NCBI RefSeq assembly: GCF_000210095.1
Contig: NC_021039.1
Location: forward strand, 774,873-829,053
DNA length: 54,181 nucleotides
Reading direction: 5' to 3'
Source: Ruminococcus champanellensis 18P13 = JCM 17042
GTDB taxonomy: Bacteria; Bacillota; Clostridia; Oscillospirales; Ruminococcaceae
This document shows, piece after piece, positions 7,591 to 16,016 of the stretch. Each line of letters begins with the position of its first letter. Position 1 is the stretch's first letter. A program made the translations under genes and the position numbers. The notes beneath the pieces were generated by a model. That model saw nothing but the letters and a program-made list of their open reading frames with translations, was not told where the DNA came from and searched no databases.

Positions 7591-9321
7591 CAGGGATGCG
7601 TCAGATCCGCAGCATGGGAAAGTGAGAATGGCTTTGAATTGATCTCCGTCGATGGCGACCCGGAAACCACCGCCGCAGGCCTCCGCAAAGCTCTTGGCAA
7701 TGGCAAGCCCCAGACCGGAGCCCTCCGTACTGCGCATGGCGTCCCCACGGGTGAACCGTTCCGTGATCTCCTCCGGGGTAAAATGCATTTCGTAGGAGGA
7801 GGTGTTCTGGATGCAGCAGGAGAATTCCGTCTGTGTACCGGTGACCCGAATGTAGATCCGGGTGTTTTCCATGGAATAGCGCAGGGCGTTTGCCAACAGG
7901 TTCTGATAGATCCGGTACAGCTTGTTGCCCTCCGCCCGGATGATGCAGCGATCCAGGTCGGTTTGCAGCCGGATGTCTCTGCCGGATCGCTGAATGGTAT
8001 CCTCCATATCTGCCAGTACCTGCCGCAGACACATGACCGCATCCAGCCGGGTGCAGCACACATCCTCCCCGCTGGCCGCCTTGGCAAGATCAAATACATC
8101 CTGTACCATCCGGCGTAGCCCCTGGGATTTTCGTTCCAGCACATGCACATAGTCCATGGCCTGGGGCGGCAGCTCCTCCTTGGACAGCAGGTCAATGTAG
8201 CTGATGAGGGAGGTCAGCGGCGTTTTCAGGTCGTGGGACACATTGGTGACCAGGTTGACCTTGGTGCGTTCCGCCTGTACCTGCCGGGCAATGGCGTCCC
8301 GGGTGCTGTCCTGGATCTGATCCAGTTCCCGGAATTGTGCCGCTACGCAGGAACCCTCCGCCGGGGCGGCAGGGGAGAAATCCCCCTGGCTGATGGTGTG
8401 GATCCGCTGACTTAGCCGGTCGATTTGTTGGCTGCGGCGCATCTGGATGCCGATGTAAACGGCGATCACCAGGAGGGATAACAGCAGCATGGCGCTGATT
8501 TGGTTGGGGCGATCAAAGGGGGAAAAACACAGCGCCAAGCTAAGAATCACCACCATGGCAGCCATGCTGTGCAGGGCTGTCTGCTGGGAGAAGGGGAGGC
8601 TGTGCCAACGGGTTCTGCATTGGGCTTTCCGGTTCCGGATGCTTTGCGCACATCGGTTGATGATCCGGCGCAGCTGATTGCCGGCGGGGGTATCCGGCAA
8701 TGTGACCGGTGCATTGAGCCGTTGGCGTATAGAGGAAGCGGCTGCATGCAGCTTGTCTCCGCTAGCATCCGGCAGTTCGATCGGCGCATGCAAGCGTTCA
8801 TGCAGGGCTGCACGCTTTTCCTGGCGAACCGGTGTCTGAAAAAAGGCTGCAAGCAGGGAGGTGGCAGCCAGCTGTCCGCTCCGGATCCGGCGCAGCAGGC
8901 TTGCCAGGGACTCCAGGGACAGGAAACAGAGCAGTGCTGCATACAGTCCCACATTGCACTGGGCAAGAGGCTCCTGCCGGAGAAATGCGGCTTTCGGCAT
9001 GCTTTCGTGGTGCTTGCAGATCGCCCACCATACGGGTATAGTGCATAGGATCAGCAGAAGAATGCTCTCCAGGGAGAATGGATCCAGAACGCTGTGCGCC
9101 TCTGGGATCTGCTCCGGTTTGCGCAGCGCTTTGACCAGTACGATCAAGGTGCATAATACTGCCAGCAAGCCGCTGACGGCTGTACCCAGGATCAAGGGGG
9201 TGTATGGTCGAATTGCCGGATGGACATCCATCAGCAGCACCAGGGTTGTCAAGCACCCCATGCACAGGGCAGCCGCCATTGCCCAGAACATCGTTCGGCG
9301 TGTATGTTTTCCTGCTTTCAT
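7582..9321 (-). CDS. Membrane sensor histidine kinase
   Basis: About 579 residues. The N-terminal half has several hydrophobic segments (two near the start, two in the middle and two just before a HAMP-like linker). These are followed by a HisKA dimerisation domain with phospho-acceptor His363 in NVSHDLKTPLTSL and a C-terminal ATPase domain with the G box SGLGLAIAKSF. ATG at 9321 overlaps the stop of the response regulator as ATGA; the longer open frame to 9378 has no support. The signal sensed is not evident. The region between the membrane segments contains two similar stretches, APIELPDASGDKLHAA and APVTLPDTPAGNQLRR, which look like an internal duplication. Confidence 0.93.
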   Translation of the reverse strand: MKAGKHTRRTMFWAMAAALCMGCLTTLVLLMDVHPAIRPYTPLILGTAVSGLLAVLCTLIVLVKALRKPEQIPEAHSVLDPFSLESILLLILCTIPVWWAICKHHESMPKAAFLRQEPLAQCNVGLYAALLCFLSLESLASLLRRIRSGQLAATSLLAAFFQTPVRQEKRAALHERLHAPIELPDASGDKLHAAASSIRQRLNAPVTLPDTPAGNQLRRIINRCAQSIRNRKAQCRTRWHSLPFSQQTALHSMAAMVVILSLALCFSPFDRPNQISAMLLLSLLVIAVYIGIQMRRSQQIDRLSQRIHTISQGDFSPAAPAEGSCVAAQFRELDQIQDSTRDAIARQVQAERTKVNLVTNVSHDLKTPLTSLISYIDLLSKEELPPQAMDYVHVLERKSQGLRRMVQDVFDLAKAASGEDVCCTRLDAVMCLRQVLADMEDTIQRSGRDIRLQTDLDRCIIRAEGNKLYRIYQNLLANALRYSMENTRIYIRVTGTQTEFSCCIQNTSSYEMHFTPEEITERFTRGDAMRSTEGSGLGLAIAKSFAEACGGGFRVAIDGDQFKAILTFPCCGSDASLEA

Positions 9322-10058
9322 GGCTTCTTGCCTCCTTTTCGGGCAGCAGGGTCCTGTAGCTGATAGCCGATGCCCCACACCACCTTCAGATAATTCGGTT
9401 CACGGGGATTGATCTCGATCTTCTCCCGGATATGACGGATATGTACCATGACGGTGTTTTCCACTGCATAGGCGTCCTCGTTCCATACCCGGCTGTAGAT
9501 CTCCTCTGCGGAAAAGATCCGCCCCGGATTCCGCAGGAACAGCTCCATGATCTTCAGCTCCTTGGAGGTGAGCCGCACCGGCTCTCCGTCCACCGTCAGC
9601 TGCCGGGTGTCCGGGTCATACTCCAGTCCGCCCACCCGGATCAGCTTTTGCATCCGGGCACTGTCCGCCGCACCCAGGTGCAGATACCGCCGCAGGCTGG
9701 ATTTTACCCGTGCCGCCAGCTCCTGGGGGTGGTAGGGCTTGGCGATGTAGTCGTCCGCCCCCATGGACAGCCCCAGGATTTTGTCGCTTTCCTCGGATTT
9801 TGCCGACAGAATGAGGATGGGTATATTTTTCTGTTCCCGGATCTTCATCATCGCCGACAGACCGTCCAGCTTTGGCATCATCACGTCAATGAGGATCAGG
9901 GAAACCGGATGCTCTGCTACAGCCTCCAGAGCCTCCAGCCCGTTGTATGCCCGCAGTACGGTCAGTCCCTCCTGTTCCAGCAGGGTGGCAATGGCACGGA
10001 CAATATCCCGGTCGTCGTCCGCCACCAGGACGGTGCATTGTGTGTAATCCATCATCAT
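9318..10058 (-). CDS. OmpR-family response regulator
   Basis: Receiver domain beginning TVLVADDDRDIVRAI with phospho-acceptor Asp58 in LILIDVMMPKLDG, then a winged-helix DNA-binding domain ending NYLKVVWGIGYQL. The partner kinase overlaps its stop codon. The start is uncertain: the ATG cluster at 10050-10058 fits family length but lacks a close SD, while ATG at 10109 follows AAGGA and would add 17 residues. A direct repeat of TTCTTAA at 10142-10159 just upstream could be its own binding site. Confidence 0.93.
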   Translation of the reverse strand: MMMDYTQCTVLVADDDRDIVRAIATLLEQEGLTVLRAYNGLEALEAVAEHPVSLILIDVMMPKLDGLSAMMKIREQKNIPILILSAKSEESDKILGLSMGADDYIAKPYHPQELAARVKSSLRRYLHLGAADSARMQKLIRVGGLEYDPDTRQLTVDGEPVRLTSKELKIMELFLRNPGRIFSAEEIYSRVWNEDAYAVENTVMVHIRHIREKIEINPREPNYLKVVWGIGYQLQDPAARKGGKKP

Positions 10059-10141
10059 ATTGCGCAGACAGGTGCTGCGCCACTCCTTTCGTTTGCCTGT
10101 CTTTATCATAACTCGCATTCCTTAGAAAAAAGAAAAGGGAA

Positions 10142-10159
10142 TTCTTAAAGATTTCTTAA
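10142..10159. promoter_or_regulatory. Direct repeat, candidate response-regulator binding site
   Basis: TTCTTAA occurs at 10142-10148 and 10153-10159, an 11-bp period, the spacing expected for a tandem OmpR-family dimer. It can be read as CTTAAA-N5-CTTAAG, close to the CiaR consensus. It lies upstream of the response regulator gene, which suggests autoregulation (inference). Confidence 0.45.
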
Positions 10160-10172
10160 GAAACCGGGCAAA

Positions 10173-10205
10173 GGCAACGCCGTCCAAAGATTGCGCGGTG
10201 CAGCC
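10173..10205 (+). repeat. Dispersed intergenic hairpin, copy 1
   Basis: Left arm GGCAACGCCGTCCAA and right arm TTGCGCGGTGCAGCC form an imperfect stem with G-U pairs only when read as plus-strand RNA. It sits in the divergent gap between the response regulator and the metallophosphoesterase. It resembles the hairpins at 41768 and 48382; see the findings. Confidence 0.5.
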
Positions 10206-10256
10206 CGGATCATCCTTCTGTTAATATACTACATTTTTCCGGATCCGTCAAATCCG

Positions 10257-10285
10257 TTGCATTCGACGGGGAAATCCGGTATAAT
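10257..10285 (+). promoter_or_regulatory. Promoter of the metallophosphoesterase gene
   Basis: TTGCAT (-35) and TATAAT (-10) separated by 17 bases. It ends 39 bases before the gene's ATG. Confidence 0.65.
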
Positions 10286-10324
10286 AAAAGATAAGGCAAT
10301 ACAGAATCGGAAGGGAGGAACAGC

Positions 10325-11167
10325 ATGATCGGAATCATTGCCGGGGCGGCGGCAGGGCTACTGACCGCAGAGCTTGTCCGTGAAAACTGCTGCATGCTGG
10401 CGGTGCGGCAGGATACCATTGATCAGCCTGCATACACCGGGCACCCCTTGAAGCTGGCACTGGTGTCGGATACCCACATCATCAACCGGCGGCGGCAGAG
10501 GCGCTGTCAGCGGCTGCTCCGGGCAGTCCGGGCAGCAAAGCCGGATCTGATCCTCGTTCCCGGGGATCTGGTGAGCCGAACCTGCACGGACTTTTCCTTG
10601 GTGCAGCAGCTGCTGACCGGGCTGTGCGCCATTGCTCCGGTGTACTATGCGCCAGGCAATCATGAGCTGGATATGACGGAACCCATGCGGCAGAAGCTGT
10701 ACCGGACGATGGAAGCTACCGGTACGGTGCTGCTGTGCAACCGGACTGTGCAGTTAGAGGGACTGGCGCTCTGCGGCGTCACCTTGAAATACAGCATGTT
10801 CCGGAACCAGAACCGGGGCTTTTCGGGGCTTTCCAAGTATACACCGGAGGACATGGAGCAGGCGGTGGGCGTGCATCGGGGCATGACGCTGCTGCTGGCG
10901 CACAGCCCCCTGGCTCTGGACACCTATGCTGCCTGGGGAGCGGAGCTGGTGGTGTCCGGTCATGTGCATGGGGGTATGATCCGTCTGCCGGTGGTGGGGG
11001 GCTTGCTCTCCCCGGAACGGAAACTCTTCCCGGCATATTCCAGGGGACATTACCGGCAGGGGCATACGGATCTGATCGTCACCGGGGGCATCGCCAAGCC
11101 CAGACTGTTTAATCCCCCTGAGCTGCGGATCATCACCCTTCAAGGGAAGGATGATTCATCACTTTAG
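10325..11167 (+). CDS. Membrane-associated metallophosphoesterase
   Basis: A 280-residue calcineurin-like phosphoesterase with a short N-terminal hydrophobic segment (IIAGAAAGLLTAEL) that may anchor it. The metal-binding motifs occur in order: SDTH, VPGDLV, GNHEL, then a late VSGHVHGGMIRLP. It is in the YkuE/YaeI-like group of membrane-linked phosphoesterases. The substrate is not known; homologues act on UDP-diacylglucosamine or nucleotides. It has its own promoter, and purA downstream has another, so it is probably monocistronic. Confidence 0.9.
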   Translation: MIGIIAGAAAGLLTAELVRENCCMLAVRQDTIDQPAYTGHPLKLALVSDTHIINRRRQRRCQRLLRAVRAAKPDLILVPGDLVSRTCTDFSLVQQLLTGLCAIAPVYYAPGNHELDMTEPMRQKLYRTMEATGTVLLCNRTVQLEGLALCGVTLKYSMFRNQNRGFSGLSKYTPEDMEQAVGVHRGMTLLLAHSPLALDTYAAWGAELVVSGHVHGGMIRLPVVGGLLSPERKLFPAYSRGHYRQGHTDLIVTGGIAKPRLFNPPELRIITLQGKDDSSL

Positions 11168-11260
11168 CATGCAACTACGAGAAAGCGCACAGGTTTTCTA
11201 TGCAATTCGCTGAAAAGCCGGAAAAGGGGCATCCTGCTGTGGAAATTCCCCCGGATTCAC

Positions 11261-11289
11261 TTGCTTTTTCGACGAAAAGATGCTATACT
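11261..11289 (+). promoter_or_regulatory. Promoter of purA
   Basis: TTGCTT (-35) and TATACT (-10) with a 17-base spacer, 53 bases before the purA ATG. No purine riboswitch-like fold is apparent in the leader. Confidence 0.6.
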
Positions 11290-11342
11290 AACTGATGTAT
11301 GCTTCATGCATCCATTAAGGACAAAGAAATGAGGAATTGAGT

Positions 11343-12617
11343 ATGCCTGCTAATATTGTAATCGGCACCCAGTGGGGCGATGAAGGAAAGGGCAAGATTA
11401 TTGACATTCTTGCATCCCGTGCGGAAGTGGTAGTACGTTCCCAGGGAGGCAACAACGCCGGTCATACGGTGGTAAACAACGGACAGACCTATAAGCTGCA
11501 CCTGGTGCCCTCCGGCATTCTGTATCCGGGCACTGCCTGCCTGATCGGCGCCGGGGTTGTGCTGGATCCCAAGGATTTTATCTCCGAGCTGGACAATCTG
11601 CATGCAAGAGGGGTTTCGACGGACAATCTGAAGATCGACCCCCGTGCCCATGTGGTGATGCCCTGGCACATTGTGCTGGACGGACTCAGCGAGAAATTCC
11701 GGGGCAATTCCGACATCGGCACCACCAAGCGGGGCATCGGGCCCACCTATATGGACAAATATGAGCGCTGCGGCATTCGGATGTACGATCTGACCCATCC
11801 GGAGGTGTTTGCCCAGAAGGCACGGAGCACCGGGGCACTGAAGAACAAGATCATCACTGCCGTATACGGGGGCGAGGCCATCGACCTGGACGCTGTGATC
11901 CAGGAATACACCGAATACGGCAAGCGGCTGCTGCCCTACCTGGCGGATGTATCCGTGCTGACCTATGAGGCGGACAAGGCAGGGAAGACCATCCTCTTTG
12001 AGGGTGCGCAGGCGACCCTGCTGGACATTGACTTTGGTACATACCCCTACGTTACCTCCTCCCATCCTCTGTCCGCAGGGGTATGTGTAGGTACTGGTGT
12101 TGGCCCCCGGATGATCTCCAACATCATCGGCGTGGCAAAGGCATATACCACCCGTGTGGGCAAGGGACCCTTCCCCACCGAGCTGAACGATGAAATCGGG
12201 GAGAAGATCCGGAACGTAGGCGGCGAATTCGGCACCACCACCGGCAGACCCCGGAGAACCGGCTGGTTTGACGCAGTGATCGTGCGGCACTCTGTGCGTG
12301 TGAACGGTCTGGACGGGCTTGCCATCAACAAGCTGGATACCCTCAGCGGTCTGGGCACTCTGAAGATCTGTACCGCATACAAAATGGCGGACGGCACCAT
12401 CACCCGGAACCTGCCTCCCACACTGGAGGAGCTGGCTGGCTGTACGCCCATCTACGAGGAAGCAGAGGGCTTTGACGAGGATATTTCCGGCTGCAAGAGC
12501 TTTGAGGAGCTGCCGGAAAGCTGCAAGCGTTACATTGCCCGGTTGGAGGAGCTGTGCGACTGCCGGATCGCTATGATCGGCATTGGCCCGGACAGAAGCC
12601 AGATTCTGGAACGGTAA
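11343..12617 (+). CDS. purA: Adenylosuccinate synthetase
   Basis: A 424-residue enzyme that joins IMP and aspartate using GTP, the first committed step to AMP. The N-terminal GTP/IMP loop reads TQWGDEGKGKIID, followed by QGGNNAGHTV, the TTKRGIGPTYMDKYER block, EGAQATLLDIDFGTYPYVT and TGRPRRTGWFD. GAGGA lies 7 bases before ATG 11343; an upstream in-frame TTG at 11337 is less likely. Monocistronic or co-transcribed with the downstream membrane protein gene (30-base gap). Confidence 0.98.
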   Translation: MPANIVIGTQWGDEGKGKIIDILASRAEVVVRSQGGNNAGHTVVNNGQTYKLHLVPSGILYPGTACLIGAGVVLDPKDFISELDNLHARGVSTDNLKIDPRAHVVMPWHIVLDGLSEKFRGNSDIGTTKRGIGPTYMDKYERCGIRMYDLTHPEVFAQKARSTGALKNKIITAVYGGEAIDLDAVIQEYTEYGKRLLPYLADVSVLTYEADKAGKTILFEGAQATLLDIDFGTYPYVTSSHPLSAGVCVGTGVGPRMISNIIGVAKAYTTRVGKGPFPTELNDEIGEKIRNVGGEFGTTTGRPRRTGWFDAVIVRHSVRVNGLDGLAINKLDTLSGLGTLKICTAYKMADGTITRNLPPTLEELAGCTPIYEEAEGFDEDISGCKSFEELPESCKRYIARLEELCDCRIAMIGIGPDRSQILER

Positions 12618-12647
12618 GCAGCGGTCAATCATACGGAGGTGATGGGA

Positions 12648-13790
12648 ATGAGCGAAGAACAGAACAACGGATTGTCCCAGCTTGAGGAGTCCACCTATGT
12701 GCCCAAGCAGAAGGAGGATCGGCTGGCGGGCGTAGCTGCGCCGGTGCTGGAGGATACGGCATACGTTGCGCCCAAGGAAAAGAAGTCCCATCTTGCAGAC
12801 GTGGCAGCACCCACGCTGGCGGATGATGATTATGTGGATACCCGGAAAAAGCATAGCCTGGAAGGGGTACAGGCACCGGTGCTGGAGGATCCGGATGCGC
12901 ATGCCGCATCCAAGCCTGCACAGCCGGCTGCATTTACCCCTGTACCCCTGACCCAGCAGCAGCTGGATGTTCTGGCACAGCAGCGTGCCCAGTCCGGTCA
13001 GCCTCCCTATACTCCGGAGCAGATTGCTGCCATTCAGAAGGCATATATGGATCGGCAGGTGGCTGCCCATGCAGCAAGCCAGCCGGCGGAGCCTGCCCCC
13101 CAGCCCCAGGTCAAGGCACCGGTGCTGGAGGAAAGCACCTATACGCCGCCGGTCAAGGAGAAGCACGAGCCACAGGTTTCCGCTGCTGCTGCCGCATCCC
13201 TGCTGGAGGAGCCTGCCCCGGAGCCGGAGCGGAAGGTGTCCCGGTTCAATGAAGCGGATCTGGAGGCAGCAAAGGCAAACGCCCAGAAGCGTGCCATTGA
13301 GCAGTCTCTGAACATGACCACAAATGTGGACAAGGCGGAAAGCCGCCGGTTGATGAACGAGCTGCGGATGGAACGGGAAGCGGAGCTTGCCAAGAAGGGC
13401 TTTACGGTCGTGATCGTTCTGATGATCCTGGGACTGCTGGCAGCGGCTGCCCTGTATTTCTTCTCCGTCCGGGAATTCCAGGACAGTATGGACAACGGCT
13501 TTTACAGCGGTGTCACCAAGGTGATGAATTACACCAGCTTCGGGCTGGGAGTCGTATCCGTTCTGCTGATCCTGCGGGTGGGCTTTGTGAAAAAGCTGGG
13601 CTCTTTCCTGTTCGGATTGATGACGGCACTGTTGCTGTTCCCGGGTCTGCCCATGCTGATGCAGAAAAAAGAGGAGGGCATGGCGCTGACCGCTGTAGGA
13701 TACGGCGCTGCCTTGATTTTGTGCTTTGCGATCTGCTTTATCTTAAGCACCAGTGAACCTGTGAATATGTTTTATAAGCGCAAGGAGTAA
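12648..13790 (+). CDS. Membrane protein with a repeated Tyr-containing motif, function unknown
   Basis: About 380 residues; start chosen at ATG 12648, 7 bases after GGAGGT. I do not recognise the family. The N-terminal 220 residues are low-complexity, charged and Pro/Ala-rich, and carry about five degenerate repeats of a short motif: LEESTYVP, VLEDTAYVAP, TLADDDYVDT, VLEDPDAHA and VLEESTYTPP. A predicted helical charged stretch leads into four hydrophobic segments in the C-terminal 140 residues. Topology is most simply a long cytosolic tail followed by a membrane domain. It follows purA by 30 bases and ends before a clear terminator. The motifs could be docking or phosphorylation sites (inference). 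Confidence 0.8.
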   Translation: MSEEQNNGLSQLEESTYVPKQKEDRLAGVAAPVLEDTAYVAPKEKKSHLADVAAPTLADDDYVDTRKKHSLEGVQAPVLEDPDAHAASKPAQPAAFTPVPLTQQQLDVLAQQRAQSGQPPYTPEQIAAIQKAYMDRQVAAHAASQPAEPAPQPQVKAPVLEESTYTPPVKEKHEPQVSAAAAASLLEEPAPEPERKVSRFNEADLEAAKANAQKRAIEQSLNMTTNVDKAESRRLMNELRMEREAELAKKGFTVVIVLMILGLLAAAALYFFSVREFQDSMDNGFYSGVTKVMNYTSFGLGVVSVLLILRVGFVKKLGSFLFGLMTALLLFPGLPMLMQKKEEGMALTAVGYGAALILCFAICFILSTSEPVNMFYKRKE

Positions 13791-13798
13791 TAAATTTA

Positions 13799-13826
13799 AC
13801 GGACGGTATCCTGCCGTCCGTTTTTT
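13799..13826 (+). terminator. Terminator after the repeat-motif membrane protein
   Basis: ACGGACGG (13799-13806) pairs with CCGTCCGT (13814-13821), followed by TTTTTT. It lies 8 bases after the stop codon. Confidence 0.85.
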
Positions 13827-13840
13827 GTAGGGGGATGGGT

Positions 13841-14416
13841 ATGCTATATCTGCGGTGGCTTCGTGCGGAGGAAAATAATCACTCCGGGCAGCATCGTGCC
13901 GCCTATGATGCCCTGGCATGGGGGCTGTGGCGGGAATCCGGAATCCGGCATGCATTGCTGGAGCGTCAGGATAGGGGAAAGCCCTTTTTGCCCATGTATC
14001 CCCAAGTGCATGTAAATGTGACCCATTGCAGGTTCCTGGCGGCGGCGGCAGTGGATGCTGCGCCGGTGGGGGTGGATGCAGAGCCGGTGCGTCCCCTGCG
14101 GGAACGGGTGCTGGAGCGTACATGCGCCAGGGAGGAACAGGATTGGGTGCTGTCCCAGCCGGATCCGGATTATGCCTTTATCCGGCTGTGGACGGCGAAG
14201 GAGAGCTATGTAAAGGCAACCGGCACCGGCATCGGGGTGCCCCTCCAGGAGGTCACCTTCACCCTGACGGAGGAGAGCATCCGGAGCCGGATGGATGCCG
14301 GGTTCACCCAGCTGCTGCTGCCGGAGCATGTAATTACAATTTGCCATAAGACCGGCAAAGGGCAGGTTCTGACCCTTTGCCCCAAGGAGGAATGGATATG
14401 CTGGAACCGGATCTGA
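13841..14416 (+). CDS. 4'-phosphopantetheinyl transferase, Sfp-like
   Basis: About 191 residues. It should transfer phosphopantetheine from CoA to acyl- or peptidyl-carrier proteins. Visible motifs are HVNVTHC, VGVDAEPVR and the catalytic FIRLWTAKESYVKATGTGI. ATG 13841 has a G-rich site 6 bases upstream; ATG 13835 is in frame but directly abuts that site. Its last 19 bases overlap the start of the downstream SDR gene. No carrier protein, polyketide or peptide synthetase gene is visible in the window, so its target lies elsewhere. Confidence 0.88.
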   Translation: MLYLRWLRAEENNHSGQHRAAYDALAWGLWRESGIRHALLERQDRGKPFLPMYPQVHVNVTHCRFLAAAAVDAAPVGVDAEPVRPLRERVLERTCAREEQDWVLSQPDPDYAFIRLWTAKESYVKATGTGIGVPLQEVTFTLTEESIRSRMDAGFTQLLLPEHVITICHKTGKGQVLTLCPKEEWICWNRI

Positions 14417-15162
14417 CAGGAAAAATCGCTTTGATTACCGGAGCCACCGGACAGCTTGGGCGTGTCATGGCGCATACCCTTGCGGACTGCGGAGCGGACA
14501 TTGTGGTGCATTATCACGCCAACCGGCTGCAGGCGGACAAGCTGGTGGCGGAGCTGACCCGGATGGGACGCCGGGCACTGGCGGTGCAGGCGGATGTGAC
14601 CGACCGGGACAGCGTGTTCGCCATGCGGGACAAGGTGGAGGCGGTGCTGGGCATGCCTCAGATTCTGGTGCACAATGCGGTGATTCAGTATGCATGGAAG
14701 CCCATCTTGCAGCAGGATCCCGGGGATTTTGACAGTCAGTACCGCTCTTGCGTCATGCAGACGGTGTATATGGCACAGGCGTTTGTGCCTGCCATGCAAG
14801 CTGCCCATTACGGGCGGATCCTGGTAATCAACACGGAGTGCGCTGCACTGGCAGAGGCTGGCTGCGGGGCATACACAGCGGCAAAGCGGGGATTGGACGG
14901 GCTGTGCCGGTGTCTTGCCAAGGAGGTGGCAGAGGACGGGATCACCGTGAACCAGATTGCGCCGGGCTGGACCATTACGGAACGTGACCGGGATGCTAAT
15001 ACGCAGGTGCAGCCGGATTACGACCGGCAGGTGCCCATGGGCCGCCGGGGCACGGATGCAGAGATTGCACAGATGGCAGCGTTCCTGGTGTCCGATCTTG
15101 CCAGCTTCACCACCGGAGCGTTTATTCCTGTGTGCGGCGGCAGAGTGATGCCGGCGATCTGA
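14398..15162 (+). CDS. SDR-family oxidoreductase (FabG-like)
   Basis: A 254-residue short-chain dehydrogenase. It has the dinucleotide motif TGATGQLG, a central HNA block, and YTAAKRG with catalytic Tyr and Lys. The canonical catalytic Ser is not plain: the segment before the Tyr reads ILVINTECAALAEAGCGAYT. AAGGAGG is 7 bases before ATG 14398, which supports this start over the in-frame ATG at 14392. It overlaps the phosphopantetheinyl transferase gene, so a shared role in acyl-chain or polyketide chemistry is plausible but unproved. Confidence 0.88.
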   Translation: MLEPDLTGKIALITGATGQLGRVMAHTLADCGADIVVHYHANRLQADKLVAELTRMGRRALAVQADVTDRDSVFAMRDKVEAVLGMPQILVHNAVIQYAWKPILQQDPGDFDSQYRSCVMQTVYMAQAFVPAMQAAHYGRILVINTECAALAEAGCGAYTAAKRGLDGLCRCLAKEVAEDGITVNQIAPGWTITERDRDANTQVQPDYDRQVPMGRRGTDAEIAQMAAFLVSDLASFTTGAFIPVCGGRVMPAI

Positions 15163-15195
15163 TTTGTCGAATTGGGTGAAAATATGGTGAAAACC

Positions 15196-15224
15196 TTGTT
15201 ATTTTGCCCGGAACATGCTACAAT
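15196..15224 (+). promoter_or_regulatory. Promoter of the ABC transporter operon
   Basis: TTGTTA (-35) and TACAAT (-10) separated by 17 bases; 83 bases before the ATPase start and directly followed by a hairpin. Confidence 0.6.
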
Positions 15225-15227
15225 GAA

Positions 15228-15265
15228 GGCAATGCGGTAGGTGCTACTGCGTTGCCTGATTTTTT
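15228..15265 (+). terminator. Hairpin with T run at the start of the ABC transporter leader
   Basis: GGCAATGCGGTAG (15228-15240) pairs with CTACTGCGTTGCC (15244-15256) using G-U pairs in plus-strand RNA, followed by TGATTTTTT. It may terminate read-through from the SDR gene or act as an attenuator. It also resembles the dispersed hairpin family. Confidence 0.6.
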
Positions 15266-15307
15266 GGCATGCCCATGGAGGGGTGCCTGTACATAGGAGG
15301 AACATGT

Positions 15308-16012
15308 ATGGCGGCATTTGTAACGCTGCGGGATGTACGGAAGGAATACCGGATGGGGGAGGTGCTGATCAAGGCATCCGACGGCATCTCCTTTGAGCTG
15401 GAGAAGGGAGAATTCGTGGTGATCGTGGGGCCTTCCGGTGCCGGGAAAACCACCGTGCTGAATATGCTGGGAGGCATGGACACCTGCGACTCCGGGGAAA
15501 TCATCGTGGACGGGCAGGACATTGCCAGACTGAAGAAAAAGGAGATCACCCGGTATCGCCGGTACGACATCGGCTTCGTGTTCCAGTTTTACAATCTGGT
15601 GCAGAATCTCACCGCCAAGGAAAATGTGGAGCTTGCTACCCAGATTTGCCGGGATGCGGCGGACGCAGCCCAGATGCTTGAAAAGGTAGGGCTGGAAGAT
15701 CGGATGGACAATTTTCCGGCACAGCTGTCCGGCGGGGAGCAGCAGCGTGTGTCCATTGCCCGTGCACTGGCGAAAAACCCCAAGCTCCTGCTGTGCGATG
15801 AGCCAACCGGCGCCCTGGATTACCAGACCGGCAAGCACATCTTAAAGCTGTTGCAGGATACATGCCGCCGGGATGGTATGACCGTGGTGGTCATCACCCA
15901 CAATTCTGCCATTGCCCCTATGGCGGATCGGGTCATCGAGATCAAGAACAGCAAGGTACACGGGGTTCGGATGAATGCGCATCCGGAGCCGGTAGAGCAG
16001 ATTGAGTGGTGA
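15308..16012 (+). CDS. ABC transporter ATP-binding protein (MacB/LolD type)
   Basis: A 234-residue ATPase with Walker [10 protein letters not shown], the signature [15 protein letters not shown], Walker [13 protein letters not shown] and a switch His in [11 protein letters not shown] 15308 lies 7 bases after AGGAGG; the longer frame to 15269 has no SD. It is paired with the FtsX-type permease that starts 4 bases after its stop, the usual layout of MacB-like mechanotransmission or lipoprotein/peptide export systems. Confidence 0.95.
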   Translation: MAAFVTLRDVRKEYRMGEVLIKASDGISFELEKGEFVVIVGPSGAGKTTVLNMLGGMDTCDSGEIIVDGQDIARLKKKEITRYRRYDIGFVFQFYNLVQNLTAKENVELATQICRDAADAAQMLEKVGLEDRMDNFPAQLSGGEQQRVSIARALAKNPKLLLCDEPTGALDYQTGKHILKLLQDTCRRDGMTVVVITHNSAIAPMADRVIEIKNSKVHGVRMNAHPEPVEQIEW

Positions 16013-16016
16013 CGGT

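Noticed and set aside
10164-10208. CCGGGC...GCCCGG structure considered as a riboswitch
   Set aside because: It does not match conserved cores of the riboswitch classes I know. It is better explained as a copy of the dispersed hairpin family with a longer base stem.
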